From Stemphylium vesicarium (lineage: Eukaryota > Ascomycota > Dothideomycetes > Pleosporales > Pleosporaceae), in contig QXCR01000056.1 in the NCBI GenBank assembly GCA_004380135.1, positions 62,001 through 126,000 on the forward strand: a stretch of DNA of 64,000 bases, in the 5' to 3' direction. Made by a program: the position numbers and the translations under genes. Shown here piece by piece: positions 44,042 through 56,100 of the stretch (position 1 is its first letter; every line of letters starts with the position of its first letter). A model generated the notes under the pieces. That model had not been told where the DNA came from. It did not search any database and saw only the letters and a list, made by a program, of their open reading frames with translations.

Positions 44042-44050
44042 TTATCTGAT
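44042..44050 (-). promoter_or_regulatory. SreA-type site 5 (ATCAGATAA)
   Basis: Exact match on the minus strand, 43 bp upstream of the FTR1 start codon, with the near match ATCTGATTA 30 bp before it. Confidence 0.8.
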
Positions 44051-44093
44051 CCTCAGTCCGAGTACCAATTAAGTCATTTCGATATTCTCCAAG

Positions 44094-45409
44094 ATGCCAA
44101 ATGTCTTCGCTGTTCCTGGTGCGTCAACGGCAACGACCCGTCCCCAAACCCCAATGTCTACCACACGCATCCCGCTAATCCCCATCAAGTCTTCTTCATT
44201 TGCTTTCGCGAGTGCTTAGAAACGAGCATCATCGTTTCTGTGCTCCTCGCGTTCCTCAAGCAAACCCTCGGCCCCTCGCATGACGCCGCCATTCATAAGC
44301 GGCTTGTGCGCCAGGTCTGGTATGGCGTAGGCACAGGCGTCATCATCTGCCTGATCATCTGTGCAGGTGTCATAGGTACCTTCTACACGGCCGGAAAGAA
44401 TGCTTTCGAGTCTGCAGAGAATATCTGGGAGGGTGCTTTTGCTATCCTAGCAAGTGTCATCATCACATTGATGGGCGCTGCTCTGCTCCGAATTAGCAAA
44501 TTACAGGACAAATGGCGCGTCAAGATCTCCAAGGTTTTGGAAAAGAAAGACTCCAAGTTGCCTGTCAGAGGGAGGATGAAGCAATGGACGGAGAAGTATG
44601 CCATGTTCATCTTGCCGTTCGTTACAGTGCTCCGTGAGGGCATTGAAGCGGTGTTGTAAGTCCACATGGTCCATCTCTTCTCCAGATCCTTAAGCTAACG
44701 AGCGCGCAGATTTATCGCGGGAGTTGGTCTCGGAGCTCCAGCGACAAGCTTCCCTCTCGCTGTCCTTTGCGGCCTAGGAGCAGGTGCTTTAGTAGGTTAC
44801 CTCATCTACAAGGGCGGTAACAAGACCTCGCTGCAGATCTTCCTTGTGATCTCGACGTGCTTTCTCTACTTGGTCGCAGCCGGTCTTTTCTCCAAAGGCG
44901 TTTGGAATCTTGAGCAAAATGCTTGGGTCAAGCTCGCTGGAGAAGGTGCAGCTGAAGCCGGTTCCGGACCCGGCAGTTATGACATCCGGAAGAGTGTTTG
45001 GCACGTCAATGTGAGTCTCTACCATGCTTGATTCTTTTGGCAAGGCCATACTGACGGTCACGCGATAGTGCTGTTCTCCGCTGGAAAATGGTGATGGCGG
45101 GTAAGTAAACGCAACAATCTTACCCTCAAGCTCGTATTACTAACACCGATTTCCAGCTGGGGCATCTTCAACTCACTGCTCGGATGGCAGAACAGCGCAA
45201 CCTACGGCTCTGTCATCTCATACAACGTATACTGGATCGCCGTAATCATCGGCTTCATCTTCCTAGGCTGGAAAGAGCGCAAAGCCAGCCCCTCCGACGT
45301 TGCCGAGATCCAAAGCGACACATCAAGCGAGGAACACAGCCCCGCGGGGAAGAACAAGACGGGAGACGAAGGCATGGTAATCAATACCGCCGTAAAAGAG
45401 ATCTCGTAA
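44094..45409 (+). CDS. FTR1: High-affinity iron permease Ftr1
   Basis: Plasma-membrane permease that takes Fe(III) produced by the Fet3 partner. Exons 44094-44118, 44190-44655, 44710-45010, 45069-45100 and 45157-45409 give 358 residues. The first exon is only 25 bp (MPNVFAVP); splicing to VFFICFRECLETSIIVSVLL restores the standard start. The two REGLE-type iron-binding motifs appear as RECLE (near residue 14) and REGIE in LPFVTVLREGIEAVL. Seven hydrophobic segments are visible, the last being NVYWIAVIIGFIFLGW. The loop before it has CCSPLENGDGGWGIFNSLLG. The cytosolic tail is Ser/Glu-rich. A longer unspliced frame from 43922 is an artefact. It is divergently paired with FET3 and probably co-repressed by iron through the shared GATA sites. 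Confidence 0.96.
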
Positions 45410-46304
45410 TGGAGGCGCCACTCGGAGACCGAAGAGTTATATCTGCAAAGTAACATTCCCACCGTTTCCTGTCAGGCAAACATACTGGGAGGTCTCAGCC
45501 CCCGTTGTACAAAAATCCACCCAATTACAACCAAGTTCACGTGAAAAAAGGCTTAAGCGTGACAAGCCGGCGCTAATGCAGCCCCAAGATCTATATCCGG
45601 AAAAGCGACGCTAAACGTACAGCCGCGACATTCCGCCCCTGAAATTGGTCATCCCAACATCACATCGGACCGTGGAGAGAGAGGGAGAGCGGACTGGGGA
45701 CTGCCTTGCCGGGTTGTATGAGGTTTGCGCATCAAACGCGTGTCGTTCATGGATTAAAGTAGTGGGCCACCGTTGATCGATCGCTCTCCCCCATCTCATA
45801 CGCACGTTTGACTTTCCCCATGTCTTTTTGATGTTCCAGCGCACTACTGTCTTCTCAAAGAGATTAACGTCCGAGTGGAGAGACAGAGATAAGGCCAAGC
45901 ACAATAATACGAAGCCGAGGCTGACTTGACACGACGCTCGTAAGAAGGGAAAACGAGGCAACCCGAATTTTACGTTGCGTGGCGGAGCAGGCACCCGTGT
46001 TTTTCTGGGGGTCTGGCCGGCTCTGCGCAGGTGAGAAGAGATAACCACATTGGCATGTTGGCGGCTGACGCACAATTATACTTATAAGCTCTGGCTTATC
46101 CCCCCGTGTTCTCCACGCGTTGTTTTTAATTGCTCTTTCCTGTTCGTCACCTGATCGCTCTTGCACGTTTCATCCGTCACTTGCTGTTTCCGTCTCTATT
46201 GCGACCCACTTCAACGTTCACATCAGCATCAGACACTCAATCCACGTACCTCAATTCTACTACGAGTCTTTCACGCAGAGCAAAAAATAAATAAATCGCC
46301 AATC
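45410..46304. other. Intergenic, no supported gene
   Basis: About 900 bp between FTR1 and the GPI-protein gene. A minus ORF of 154 codons (45611-46075) is basic with no domain, so I do not call it. It contains the promoter of the downstream gene. Confidence 0.5.
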
Positions 46305-46916
46305 ATGCAGTTCAAGAACCTCTCCCTTGCGATCATTGCGACAGTAGCCAGCACCGCAGTCGCAGAATTCGCAATTATAACTACACCCTTCCCCACCAAC
46401 CTCAATGTCCTCACAGATGTACGTCTATCGCAATCTCCCCTTCTTATACACAGAGCACTAACAACACGCAACCAGCTCCCCGCCTACAAATCCTCCATCC
46501 TCTCCGAAGTCTCCGCCGGCCTGGCCTCCCTAACCGCATCGTCAAACCTCGCCGCCGCCTCGTCCGCGCACGCAGGTCTCGCCTCGTTCGCCGCCACAGC
46601 CACGTATTCGATTCCCGCGGCTGTGACTAGTGTTGGGGGCCTTGAGACGCTCGCCTCGACACCCGCGTGGTACAGCGCGCTACCCAGCAATGTAAAATCT
46701 TACTATGATGAGTGGAATCGCGAGATCCAGGGTCTGGTTGATCAGGCTATCTTGGGAACGAGTGCTGCGGCGAGTGGTACCCAGAATTCGGAGGCGACGG
46801 GCGCGAGTGCGAGTGCGGGATCGAGTGAGACGGGTGCGGCGAATGCGAATGCGGGTGTGGTTGGTGTTTTGGGCGCGGGTCTTGCGGCGGCGTTTGCGGG
46901 CGTGGTTGCTTTGTAG
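46305..46916 (+). CDS. Secreted Ala/Ser-rich protein, probably GPI-anchored
   Basis: Start ATG at 46305; exons 46305-46418 and 46476-46916, with a 57-bp intron (GTACGT donor, CACTAAC branch, CCAG acceptor) that is in frame and stop-free; 184 residues. The signal peptide is MQFKNLSLAIIATVASTAVA. The body has an amphipathic section (LPAYKSSILSEVSAGLASL), WYSALPSNVKSYYDEWNREI near the middle, then a Ser/Ala/Gly/Thr-rich spacer. The end is a hydrophobic GVVGVLGAGLAAAFAGVVAL preceded by small residues, a typical GPI-attachment signal. It is likely a cell-wall or surface protein. The frame is open upstream to 46161, but the inner ATG gives the signal peptide. Confidence 0.85.
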   Translation: MQFKNLSLAIIATVASTAVAEFAIITTPFPTNLNVLTDVRLSQSPLLIHRALTTRNQLPAYKSSILSEVSAGLASLTASSNLAAASSAHAGLASFAATATYSIPAAVTSVGGLETLASTPAWYSALPSNVKSYYDEWNREIQGLVDQAILGTSAAASGTQNSEATGASASAGSSETGAANANAGVVGVLGAGLAAAFAGVVAL

Positions 46917-48223
46917 GGTGTGTGGTTGGATTGATGGGAGAATAGATGTCATGACTAGGCTTGGAGATTATTCCAGCGGTGTTTTCGATGAAGATGCACT
47001 TGTTCTGTTCCCCCCTTCTTCATAGATACCAGAGGCTTTCTTCCTTTCTTTCTTTCGTTGCCTTGGTACATGTTGAGCAGAGAGAGAGAGAGCTATGCAA
47101 TCGACAACATTGGATGAGGTGCAAGTTCACCAGTCCTGCCATTGTTCATGTTCTTATCGGAGGCCAGCGTCGTGTGGTATCCGTCTAATCAGACGAATAG
47201 TAAGGGACATGAATAGCGTTGATGAATTCATAGCATCGACATGATGTTTTGGGCTATGCGTTCGCGGCTTGGGTTGTCGCTGTTGGAATGTCGGTCGTCC
47301 GCGCGCTGTTGCTCACTGACGACTGCCTTCCTGTTACTTCCCACTGAGCTCTTTCTCTATCCGCTCTTTCTGTAGAGCGACTTCCTCGAGCTGAAATTGA
47401 TCCACTTTTTCATTGATTCTTCTGGCTTGCCAGTTGATCGAGGAAGAAGGTACAGGCCAGGTTGCGGAACAAGGCGCAGAAGCTCGGGAGTGGTAAAGTG
47501 CTGGCAGACACAGACACAGATAATGACAGTGAGTAGTCGATAACGACAGTGTTTGAAGCCGCTTGACATTCGAGGCCGTCCGCGTTGATTGTCGCTGCCA
47601 CATCCGGCTCTGACTTGGCTCACCTACGAAACATCAGCGTTCCCGACCACAGCGTGAGTAGATAATGGAACTTCCTTAGCACAGTACTGTATTCGTCTCG
47701 CTCATATCAAATCTATCCCTGCAAGCCATTCTTTTAATTGTTATTTTCATTCCAGACAAGTGATTATTACATGGCGAAGGCTACCTAAAAAAAGCTTCTT
47801 TTACAAGGATGCTACTGCTGCTGCTGCTGCTGCTGATATGGGCCATGAACCGCGTTCTACAAGATTTTTGAAAGTGTGAAGGGGTAAGAAGAAGAAAGGG
47901 TGAAATGAAGGATACATGTGAGTAAACAAGGGGATAAAAGCGAAAAGAAGAAGACTAAAATGTCCACAAGACAAAAGAGTCAAAATCGCCAGTGACTACA
48001 AGATGGGTAAGTGTAGGGAGGAAAGAGGTCGAAAAATATACAGTCCACCAAATTGAAACGACTCGATGACGCGTTCTTGCATGCTGTGCGCGCCTGGTGC
48101 TGCAGAAAGTCGCATTGCACCGCCGCTACGCCTGAAGACCGTGTCGGTCCTTGCGGCATAAGAAAGGCAGGTACGCTTGCACCTCAAGTGTAGAACCTGC
48201 TATCTCATCTTTGGGTGTCAGAC
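46917..48223. other. Intergenic, no supported gene
   Basis: About 1.3 kb between convergent genes. Short overlapping ORFs only. It contains a (CTG)7 run and a GA-dinucleotide run near 47080. Confidence 0.5.
47815..47835 (+). repeat. (CTG)7 trinucleotide repeat
   Basis: Seven perfect CTG units in the 3' flank of the PI synthase gene; not in a supported reading frame. Confidence 0.95.
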
Positions 48224-49208
48224 TCATTGGCTCTTGCCCGCGGCGCCCTTCCTGGGAAGGCCCGCCAGCCTCCTAGCCTCACGGTCGCCTTCGGCAAGCC
48301 ACTGGCTGGCTGTCTTCATCTGCACACAGTTGATCCACTGCTTAATCATCATGAATGGCAGGGATACCAGCATGCAGATCCAAGGAACAGTAGAGTCCAT
48401 CTTGTTGGCGCGAGCCATTTCCATAGCGGCAGCTGAGAAAGGGCTGGCGAAGAACATGGAGGGTTCGGGTGCGGCGGGCGAGCCAGGCTGGAGGGAAGAG
48501 GGGTTGTTGAGGTCGGAGAAGAGAGTGGGCGAGAGGAAGGGAGAGCTGAAGGAGAGAAGGTAGAGGGCGATGAAGAAGACCTCGTTCATGGCGCAGAGGG
48601 TGAAGAGAACCTTCTGTAGGATTGTTAGTGTGACCATAGTCGACTAGGATAACAATTGCAGACTTACGTTGTTGGAATAGTACTGCCTCAGGAGCCAATT
48701 CCTGCTCTCGTCGACATTCTTGTGGCTACGGGCACTTCCACCCATGCTCAACGTCGCATACATGTGCATGTAGTGACTGGCCAGATCCAGAGAGATCAGG
48801 AGCTGGAAGACAATGCTCCACCTTGGGAAAGCCTGTGCCAAGAAGACGAGCAAGCAGGTGGTTGTGCATCTGTCGGTGACCATGTCCAATACAGCTCCAA
48901 ACTTGGTGCTCTGCTCGTATTTCCTGGCTGCGTAGCCATCCAGTGCGTCGAGAAGGCAGGATATACTGTAGAGGAGGGTGCATGTGCGCGGGTGGAGAGG
49001 CATGTAGTAGAGCGATGTCAAGGCGAGGACGACACGTGAGTAGCCTGTCAGTGTGTTAGAGGAGGAGTCGTGGTGGTGAGAGCAGATGCGCCATACCGAT
49101 CAAGTTTGGGACGAAGAGAAAGATGTTCTCCCTGGAGACTTCCTGCTTTGCGCTTGCAGGCTTCACTGCTGAGCCATTGCCGTTGGCTTGTTGCTGGACG
49201 GATGCCAT
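48224..49208 (-). CDS. PIS1: Phosphatidylinositol synthase (CDP-alcohol phosphatidyltransferase)
   Basis: Makes phosphatidylinositol from CDP-diacylglycerol and myo-inositol in the ER membrane. Exons 49097-49208, 48668-49044 and 48224-48613 (introns 52 and 54 bp) give 292 residues. The catalytic D-G-x2-A-R-x8-G-x3-D-x3-D signature is present as DGYAARKYEQ followed by STKFGAVLDMVTD. The N-terminus reads ENIFLFVPNLIG|YSRVVLA, with the first intron splitting the Gly codon. Several hydrophobic segments follow, with SLDLASHYMHMYATL typical of the eukaryotic PI synthase branch. An extra loop of about 45 residues (SPTLFSDLNNPSSLQPG...) lies between late membrane segments. The start at 49208 was chosen because it gives the usual short polar N-terminus; the frame is open to 49292. 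Confidence 0.95.
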
Positions 49209-49901
49209 GGTGGAGAAGAATGTGTTTGTCGCGCAAAAGAATGCCGCAGTCGCAACCTCGAGACTGTTTCCGCTCGGTGTTTCTGTATTCAAGTATACCC
49301 CGCCGTGCTTACTCGAGAGTAGAAGCTCGTGTGCGTGCCCTTCGGACGGTCCGATATGCTAGGCGGCAGCGGTTCCTGTAGACGTGACGTAGGACGGCTC
49401 GTATTCTGCCGGGTGATTGCGCTCCGATGCAAAAGCTATAGGGAGACGCGTAAATGGGCGCAGAAGGTGTATTCGAGGCCTGGGGCAGCTGTTGAAGCTG
49501 TGCGGGTCCAGACCAGAAAGTTGTCGAATGTTCAGGCCGCCGATAAGCCGATAACGAATCTCAAGGCTGCGGGAACTACAGGGGCCGAGGGGTGCAGCGC
49601 CGTGGAAAGTGCCGTCGCAAAAGCAAAGCCGTAGTGTATAGATGATGGTTTTGAAGGAGCGTACGTGTCAACAGGAGAGTCAAATAAAGTTGTGGTGCCT
49701 GGAAATTGAGGACCAGAAATCTTTCGCCAGTTCGTCCGTCAGCTCCCGGCTACCCGCCTAGACCAGAAAGGGGCTTGGCTTGGCATATGAGGTCAATTGC
49801 ACATCAGACGCCCTCTGTATTTGCCAGCCATACGTTACTCAGTCTCGTCATTAAAACGTGTATTTTACTACTCTTCAAGTACTAGAATACTAAACGACTA
49901 T
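49209..49901. other. Intergenic, no gene seen
   Basis: A 690-bp spacer between minus-strand PIS1 and DRS1, containing the PIS1 promoter. No supported ORF. Confidence 0.5.
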
Positions 49902-52376
49902 CTAGTCCTTGAAGCCCTTGAAGCTGCCCGTCTTGGCTGCAATCTTCTTCGACTTCTTCTTCTCGTGAGCCTGCTTCTCCTTCGCTTTGCCTGTAGTCAG
50001 GCCACGATCCGCCTTGCCCTTCTTCCACACCTTGCCTTCTGTGCGCACGTCCTTGGCCTCCAGCTTCTTCTTGTCCTTACCGCTGAGCTTCTTCTTCTTG
50101 CCCTTGTCCTTGCCAGCACCTCCGCCGTTGAGCGCCGCTGCACCCTTCTCTTTTTCGGCCAACTTTTCCTTCTCAGATTCGAACCATGTGCGTCTCGGCC
50201 GAGATTTGATCTCATCCTCGTGCACAATCAGGTTCTCGCCGCGCTTGAGGTCACGCTCTGTGACACTCATAGCACGCTCCTCCTTTTCTTCGTCCAAGAC
50301 CTCCTCGATTTCCTTCTCCAGGCTCTTGATCTTCTTCATCCACCTGTCTGTCTCCTCCAATGGGACTTGACGGCTGACTACCTTGGCGCCTTGATCACGC
50401 GCGCCCTTCACGACCTGCTTGACTACCTTGCGATCAGGCTCTGCAGCAAGCGTACACGCCCGACCGCTTCGTCCAGCACGAGCGGTACGACCGACACGAT
50501 GCATGTAAATCTCGTGGCTCTGAGGCGCTTCGTAGTTGATAACTGTTGAAACGTTCTTAATATCAAGACCACGCGAGGCAACGTCAGTGGCAAGCAGGTA
50601 AGCCGATTTGCCTGAACGGAATGCTTCAACAGCTTGGATACGCTAGAGATGGTTAGTATCATGCCATGTTAAGGGGTGTTGATGGAAACTCACCTGCTCT
50701 TGACTCATGTTACCATGGAGCTCGCTAGCTTTTAGTCCGCATAGCGCGAATACGACTCGCACTCTATGCGCCTCCTTCTTTTGCCTGAAAAAGACAATGA
50801 CTTTCTCAGTGTAGATCTTTTCACAGATATACATGAGGTACGCGAGCCTCTTGTCTTCCTTTCCTTGCCTCAATCGTACGAATTCTTGTGTCAGACCTTT
50901 GACGGTGTGCTTCTTGGCATCAACCATGAGTCGCACAGGCTTGTCCATACCAATGCGGATCAGCTTGTCGACTGAGCTCGTCATAGTGGCAGAGAACAGC
51001 ATAGTTTGTCGCGACTTCGGGATAGTGGTCAGAATCTCGTTCAGCTGACTCTCGAAACCCTCTTCAAGCATACGATCAGCCTCATCGAGAACAAGAATCT
51101 CGAGATGTTCCACCTGGAAAGCCGCTGTATTGTGCATGTGATCAATGAAACGACCGGGCGTTGCAATGACGACGTCTGGCCTGGTTTTCAATACGGCCTC
51201 CTGCTCGCGCGAGGAGAAACCACCAGCCATCAATGCAAACGTAATATCAGTAAAGGATGCAAGCTTTGTGGCGACGTTGAAACATTGTACCGCCAACTCA
51301 CGCGTGGGCATGAAGATGGCAACTCGTGTGGTCGGGACCTTTTTCGGGCGGTAGAGAAGACGCTCGAGGATGGGAATGAGGAAAGCAGCTGTTTTACCGG
51401 AACCAGTCTCGGCTCCACCAACAACGTCCTTTCCTTGCATGGCGATAGGAACTGCCTTGTTCTGAATCGGAGTCGGCTCGGTAAAGCCGACTGAGGCCAA
51501 ACCGCGCAGGATGGGTCGCGACAGTGACATTGCCTGGAATGAGCCTGTGCCAGCCTTTGCGCCCTTCTTCTTCTTGATGGTGACGCTGTCTTCCGGTGCA
51601 AAGAAAGCAGCCGCCTTCTTGGCCTCTACAGCGTCCTCCTGTTCGCTCTCGTCCTCGTTCTCCGTATCGGCAGCTTCATCCATGGGATGGGGAACGTGAC
51701 GCACTTGGTCGTCGTCGTCGTCAGAACCGCTTTCCCCGTCTGAGTCCTTATTTTGCGCGCTGTCGTTGTCTGAAGCTTCTTCGTCGTCTTCAGAATCGCT
51801 GGGTGCGCCCATGCCGAAGCCGTCCTCGGCCATGAGCTCGTCATCCTCACCGAAGCCCTCAAAGTCGCCGTTGGCTGAAGCTTCTGGAGACTCGGCATCG
51901 ATAGCCTTCTGCGCGCTCTTCTTGTTCCGTCTGCGCTCAATGATATCGTCGACATCTACTGCGGTGCCCTTCTTGCCAGACTCCTGTGCGACTGTACCAT
52001 TCTCATTACCCCAGCCATCAAAGTCCTCCACAAGGCCAGTGTCTATGTCGCCGACGGCGAACTCGAAATCGCTCGCAATATCGTCGTTCTGCTCCACGTC
52101 TTCGCCAGGCTGTGGCATTGCATTGTCGTCGTCGACGTCCTCTTCTTCAGGCTCTGTATGCGCCTCGGCCTTCTTTCCTTTCTTCTTGTCCTTCTTTGCC
52201 TTTTTGGACGCGACCTCCTTGGGCTTGACGTGCAGGTCTGGGTCCTCAGTATATTTCCTCTTCTTGCCAGCGCCCGCTAGTTTTGTACTCGCCGCTTCGT
52301 CGTTGCCGCCGTCGTCGGACACATCGTCATGGTCGGAGATGGTGAAAATGAAATCGTCGTCGAGATTTGGTGACAT
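49902..52376 (-). CDS. DRS1: ATP-dependent RNA helicase Drs1 (DEAD-box)
   Basis: Nucleolar helicase needed for 60S subunit assembly. Exons 50694-52376 and 49902-50642 with a 51-bp intron (ACTAAC branch) give 807 residues. The N-terminal ~260 residues are acidic and Lys-rich, as in other Drs1 proteins. Core motifs in order: Q motif GFTEPTPIQNKAVP, Walker A AETGSGKT, PTRELAVQ, TPGR, DEAD (VLDEADRM), SAT (LFSATMTSS), VIVFFRQKKEA and, after the splice site, ATDVASRGLDIK and HRVGRTARAGR. The C-terminus is a coiled, strongly basic region rich in Lys (KKKKLSGKDKKKLEAK) ending GSFKGFKD. The ATG at 52376 (MSPNLDDDFIFTISD) is the family-like start, although the frame stays open to 52745. Confidence 0.96.
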
Positions 52377-53161
52377 GGCGAAGAATTCACGATTGGATTG
52401 TCGCAAGTGTACAAATTTCGCAAAGTCGCAAGCCGTCGGTAGCAGAAAAAGTTCGGGCTCGGAGGATCTGTGCTCACGCACCCCTGCAAGTATGAGTGGG
52501 GCGCGACTTCCACTGTCACTAGCGCGTCGACGGCCTGGGCATCTTATGGCAGCTGGACATATACCGCAGCCTTTACGTTTGTTCTGGTTTCGCGCAAGCC
52601 GAATGACTATCGCTGGAAGGTTGGTTTGGACATTGATGCAAATACTGCAGCCACCGAATGCAATATCATGCCTGGACAAATACCGCGGTTTTTTTATTAA
52701 AAACCATCGCAATCTCACACGGCTGCCAACTGTACAGTTATTCAACGATAATGCAACTCACAATGACGAGCGCAAATAAGAAAATTCGGACGCCGACGAT
52801 TCGCAGTTATCTAGATGTCTAATGATAAAATCTTCTTGGCTAATTTTGCTACACCACATGGTTACCGGCCTGTGGTATGGCGCGCATGATCAACCGTCTC
52901 CTGGTTCGGCGTAGGTACAAGACTACCATTGCTGCCTTCCGCTTCGACACCGCCGTATCGGGCGTCTGCCTCAGCCTTATATAACCAGTCTTGCTAGTCA
53001 CGCCTCCGAGTCTCTGTACCTCGACTACTTCTAATCGTTACTCTACTGTTGTTTCCCATGGTATTCTTCCAGTTCATATCACACCACGATCTGGCGCCAA
53101 CCATCTTCCGTTCTCTCTACATCTCGCCAGGATGCGTAAAAACCCCTAATCTGCACCGCCA
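52377..53161. other. Intergenic, no gene seen
   Basis: A 785-bp spacer between DRS1 (start) and NRDE2 (end), both minus strand. It contains the DRS1 promoter. Confidence 0.5.
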
Positions 53162-56100
53162 TCACCTCCCCACCCAACCCCTCGCACGCGCAGTTTCCCA
53201 CGCCCCGTCATCATCCAAATCTACATACAACCTAACCTCCTTCTCCACCAAAATCCTGCCCACCCTCCACATCTCCTCACCCTTGAATACATCCTTCGCC
53301 TCGGTAAAAGCCAACATAGTAAACCCCTTACACCACGGCAAATGCCTCAAACCAGCGTAGAATGTATCCTTGACGCGCTGCTCCGCTTCCTCAACTCTAA
53401 CCTCCCATTTGCTCTTCTTGCCATCTCTACGGGACCTCTTTGTGCTCGCTTGCCGGCCCCGTTCCTGCCCCAACTGCGCGAGTTCAAAGCGCAAATACGC
53501 CATCCACAGCGCAGGACAATGCGCACCACTGGCATCTGTAGCGCGCTTGTACAGCGCGCGGATGGAATGCGAAGTCGAGCCCGCTATCTCTCCCCGTAAC
53601 ATCTCATAGTGAATCGCAAACGCCCAGCGCGCTATACTGTCTTCCTCGGGCCGGTGTAAAGCGCTGTGCTGCATCACGCCGCGGACGCGATCGTCGATTG
53701 CGAAGCGTGCTTCATTTGCTGCGTAGAGTGACAGCAGGATCGTGTTGTTTGGGAACTGCGAGATGAGCGGTTCGAGAGTTGTGCGGACGAGTGCAGGCTT
53801 CACGATGGGCGCGTGCGTGAAGTGATGGGTTAGGAGGCGGGCCATGTGTTGGGCGTGGAGTTCTGCGAAGAGTGCCGAGGTTTCGCTGAGGGCGGTGATG
53901 TAAAAGGATGTGCCTGAGTGGAACTCAAGAGCCGGCTCTACTTGGTGGTTGTGCGTGAAGTAGACTAGCAGGGCTGAGAGTGAGGTGCCCAGGATGACGG
54001 TCGGGTAGTCTTGGGCGCTCAATGCGAGCTCGCCGAGCAAGCTGAAGGTGTTTCGCGCGATGGCTATGAGGTTTTCACCGGGCTGGTCTTGAGTTGTATC
54101 GTCTGTGGTAACACCGCGTAGTGATACTAGACGCCAGAATGCTTCTTTGTGCTCTCCTCGATCAAGTGCTTCCCACACCCAGCTATGGAAAAGTTTCAAA
54201 GCCTGCGCATTCAAATGCTCTGATATCCCTGCCTGTGTGGAGAGTACTATGCGGAAAACTTGATCGGCCTTCTGTGAGTTTCCTAGGCGTGCTTCGATTA
54301 GTCCGTACGCATTGTATAGGCAGAGGCTTGAGGGTCGGGTCTTCAGTAGGCGCTTTGCTGTCTTAAAGACTTCGTGGGGGAAATGTCGGAACTCGAACGC
54401 GAGTAGGTACTCTCCGAAGATATCGTCTCTCGATGGATCTGACACTAGGAGTTTGAGCAACCGCCTGATGAAGTCTACGTCTAGTCCTGTCCCTCCAAGG
54501 GAGAAACTTTGGTCGAAGAGTAGCTCTGTCGTCATATAGAAGCTCCCGAATGGACAGTTCAGGAAACGTTGTAGTGTTTGTGTAAACTCGGATGATTGCT
54601 CCTCCGGAGGAGGAGTCGAGGCCCAGTGGCGTTGTAGGAAGGGGTCAGACCACCAATCACGCTGATGGGTAGCGTATTTCGATAACGACGGTAAACCGCA
54701 GAAGCACAGGAAAGCTTCGATGAGTAGTGTGAGTGGTGCGTCGTCTGGGATGAGTTTCAGATACGGCGCCAGATCGTCAAAGAATATGGTGTGGAAAGCA
54801 TCATCTCCTGCAACTTCTTCAGAGGTCCGACCAGGTAGTCGAAGCTTCTCCGTGGCTTCCGTCTCGCGTTTTTGAAAGTCCTCGAAGAAGGAATCGGATG
54901 GATTCTTCTCGGACAAGGGAGCGAGATCTAGTGATAGGGCTTCGTCTTCAGGGCTGTAGTTTTTCCATCCCTTAGCTTCTGGCTCGCCTATGCGCGGCAC
55001 TTCGCTGTCCCAGAATGCCTCAAATGCTTCAAGTGAGGCGTTAGCTCCGGGACGGAAAATGCGTGTCTCGAGCAGAGCTTGCCAGACGGCGATCGCGAGC
55101 TCTCGATACCCGGCTTCGTGTGTCATGGACGTGAGGCGTAGGAATATGTGCAATAATGCCGCAGGTGAGGCGTGCTCCGCTTTCGTGCGAAGACTTTCGA
55201 TGCACTTGAAGAATACAGCTCGGCACTCTTCATACTTGAAGTTCGTGAACCTCGACTGTACAAAGTCAAGGTACATCATCCATAACTTGACGCTATGGGG
55301 ATGCTTTGCTAAGACGTCCTTCCATTTACTGGCGAGCTTGGCTCCATCCCAGGCTCTTTCAGCTTCCTTTAGTAGCCCTTTGTAGAGCTGCAACTGGTGC
55401 TCCGGATTCTTCCCAATCTTCTTCAATGCTTCTTCGTACGTGGTGATGCGTATATCGGCAAGATGCGCTTTGTCGGAAGACGTTAATTCCACATTTGGCC
55501 GCTCCAGTTTCAGCATTGCTTCCTGGTGTGCAATCAATGCCAGCCAGCCTGAGATATCCTCTGGAAACTCCTTGGTGTGCCGCGCAAGCTCGGAGTTTTT
55601 ACGTGTGATTCCAAGGTCAATCGCGACTTCAGCGTCAGACTCATATTGCGTGTCCGGATCGGCAGGCTCAGTCGACTTGGTCCCTATTCCGCGGTAGTCG
55701 GTTTCCGGAGCATCTTCGTCTTCGTCTTCACTATCGTCCATTTTCCTTCTGGCGTTGGTAGACAATACCACGAAATCTTGGTTGAGATCCGCAACATCGT
55801 TACTGGTCTTTACCAGTCGCAGTGGACGCTCACCTGACCGGTTTGCTCGCTTGTCCAAGAGCAGTCGCTGCTGCCGTTTGCGTATTGCCGGTGTGATATA
55901 AATTTTCTTGTCTGTAGAATTCTCCCTGTCGATCTTTTGACGCAGTGAGAGGCCTAGGATGAACCCGTGCCCATAGCGACGGTATGGTGGGATGTCGTAA
56001 CGGTTCAGGGTGCCATAACGTAGCACGTCAGCATCGCCGCGCCGGTCGCTGAAGTAAGGCTTTTCTGCAGGTGCTTGCTTGTCCTGACTTTTTCTAGTTG

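Larger units (their letters stand above)
43107..44093. promoter_or_regulatory. Shared FET3-FTR1 promoter with a GATA-site cluster
   Basis: A 987-bp interval between the two start codons. It holds five exact ATCWGATAA nonamers (listed separately) and one near match ATCTGATTA at 44004-44012. ATCWGATAA is the published consensus of the fungal iron-responsive GATA repressors SreA/SRE/URBS1/Fep1. By base composition about one such site per 65 kb would be expected. No supported ORF lies inside. Confidence 0.85.

Noticed and set aside
43922..44659. Long N-terminal extension of FTR1
   Set aside because: The extension is the promoter plus an unspliced first intron; the 25-bp exon at 44094 gives the proper family start.
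45611..46075. 154-codon minus-strand ORF downstream of FTR1
   Set aside because: Basic, featureless, overlaps another antisense frame and lies in a promoter region.
49797..50549. 250-codon Leu-rich plus-strand ORF
   Set aside because: Antisense shadow of the Lys-rich DRS1 C-terminus.
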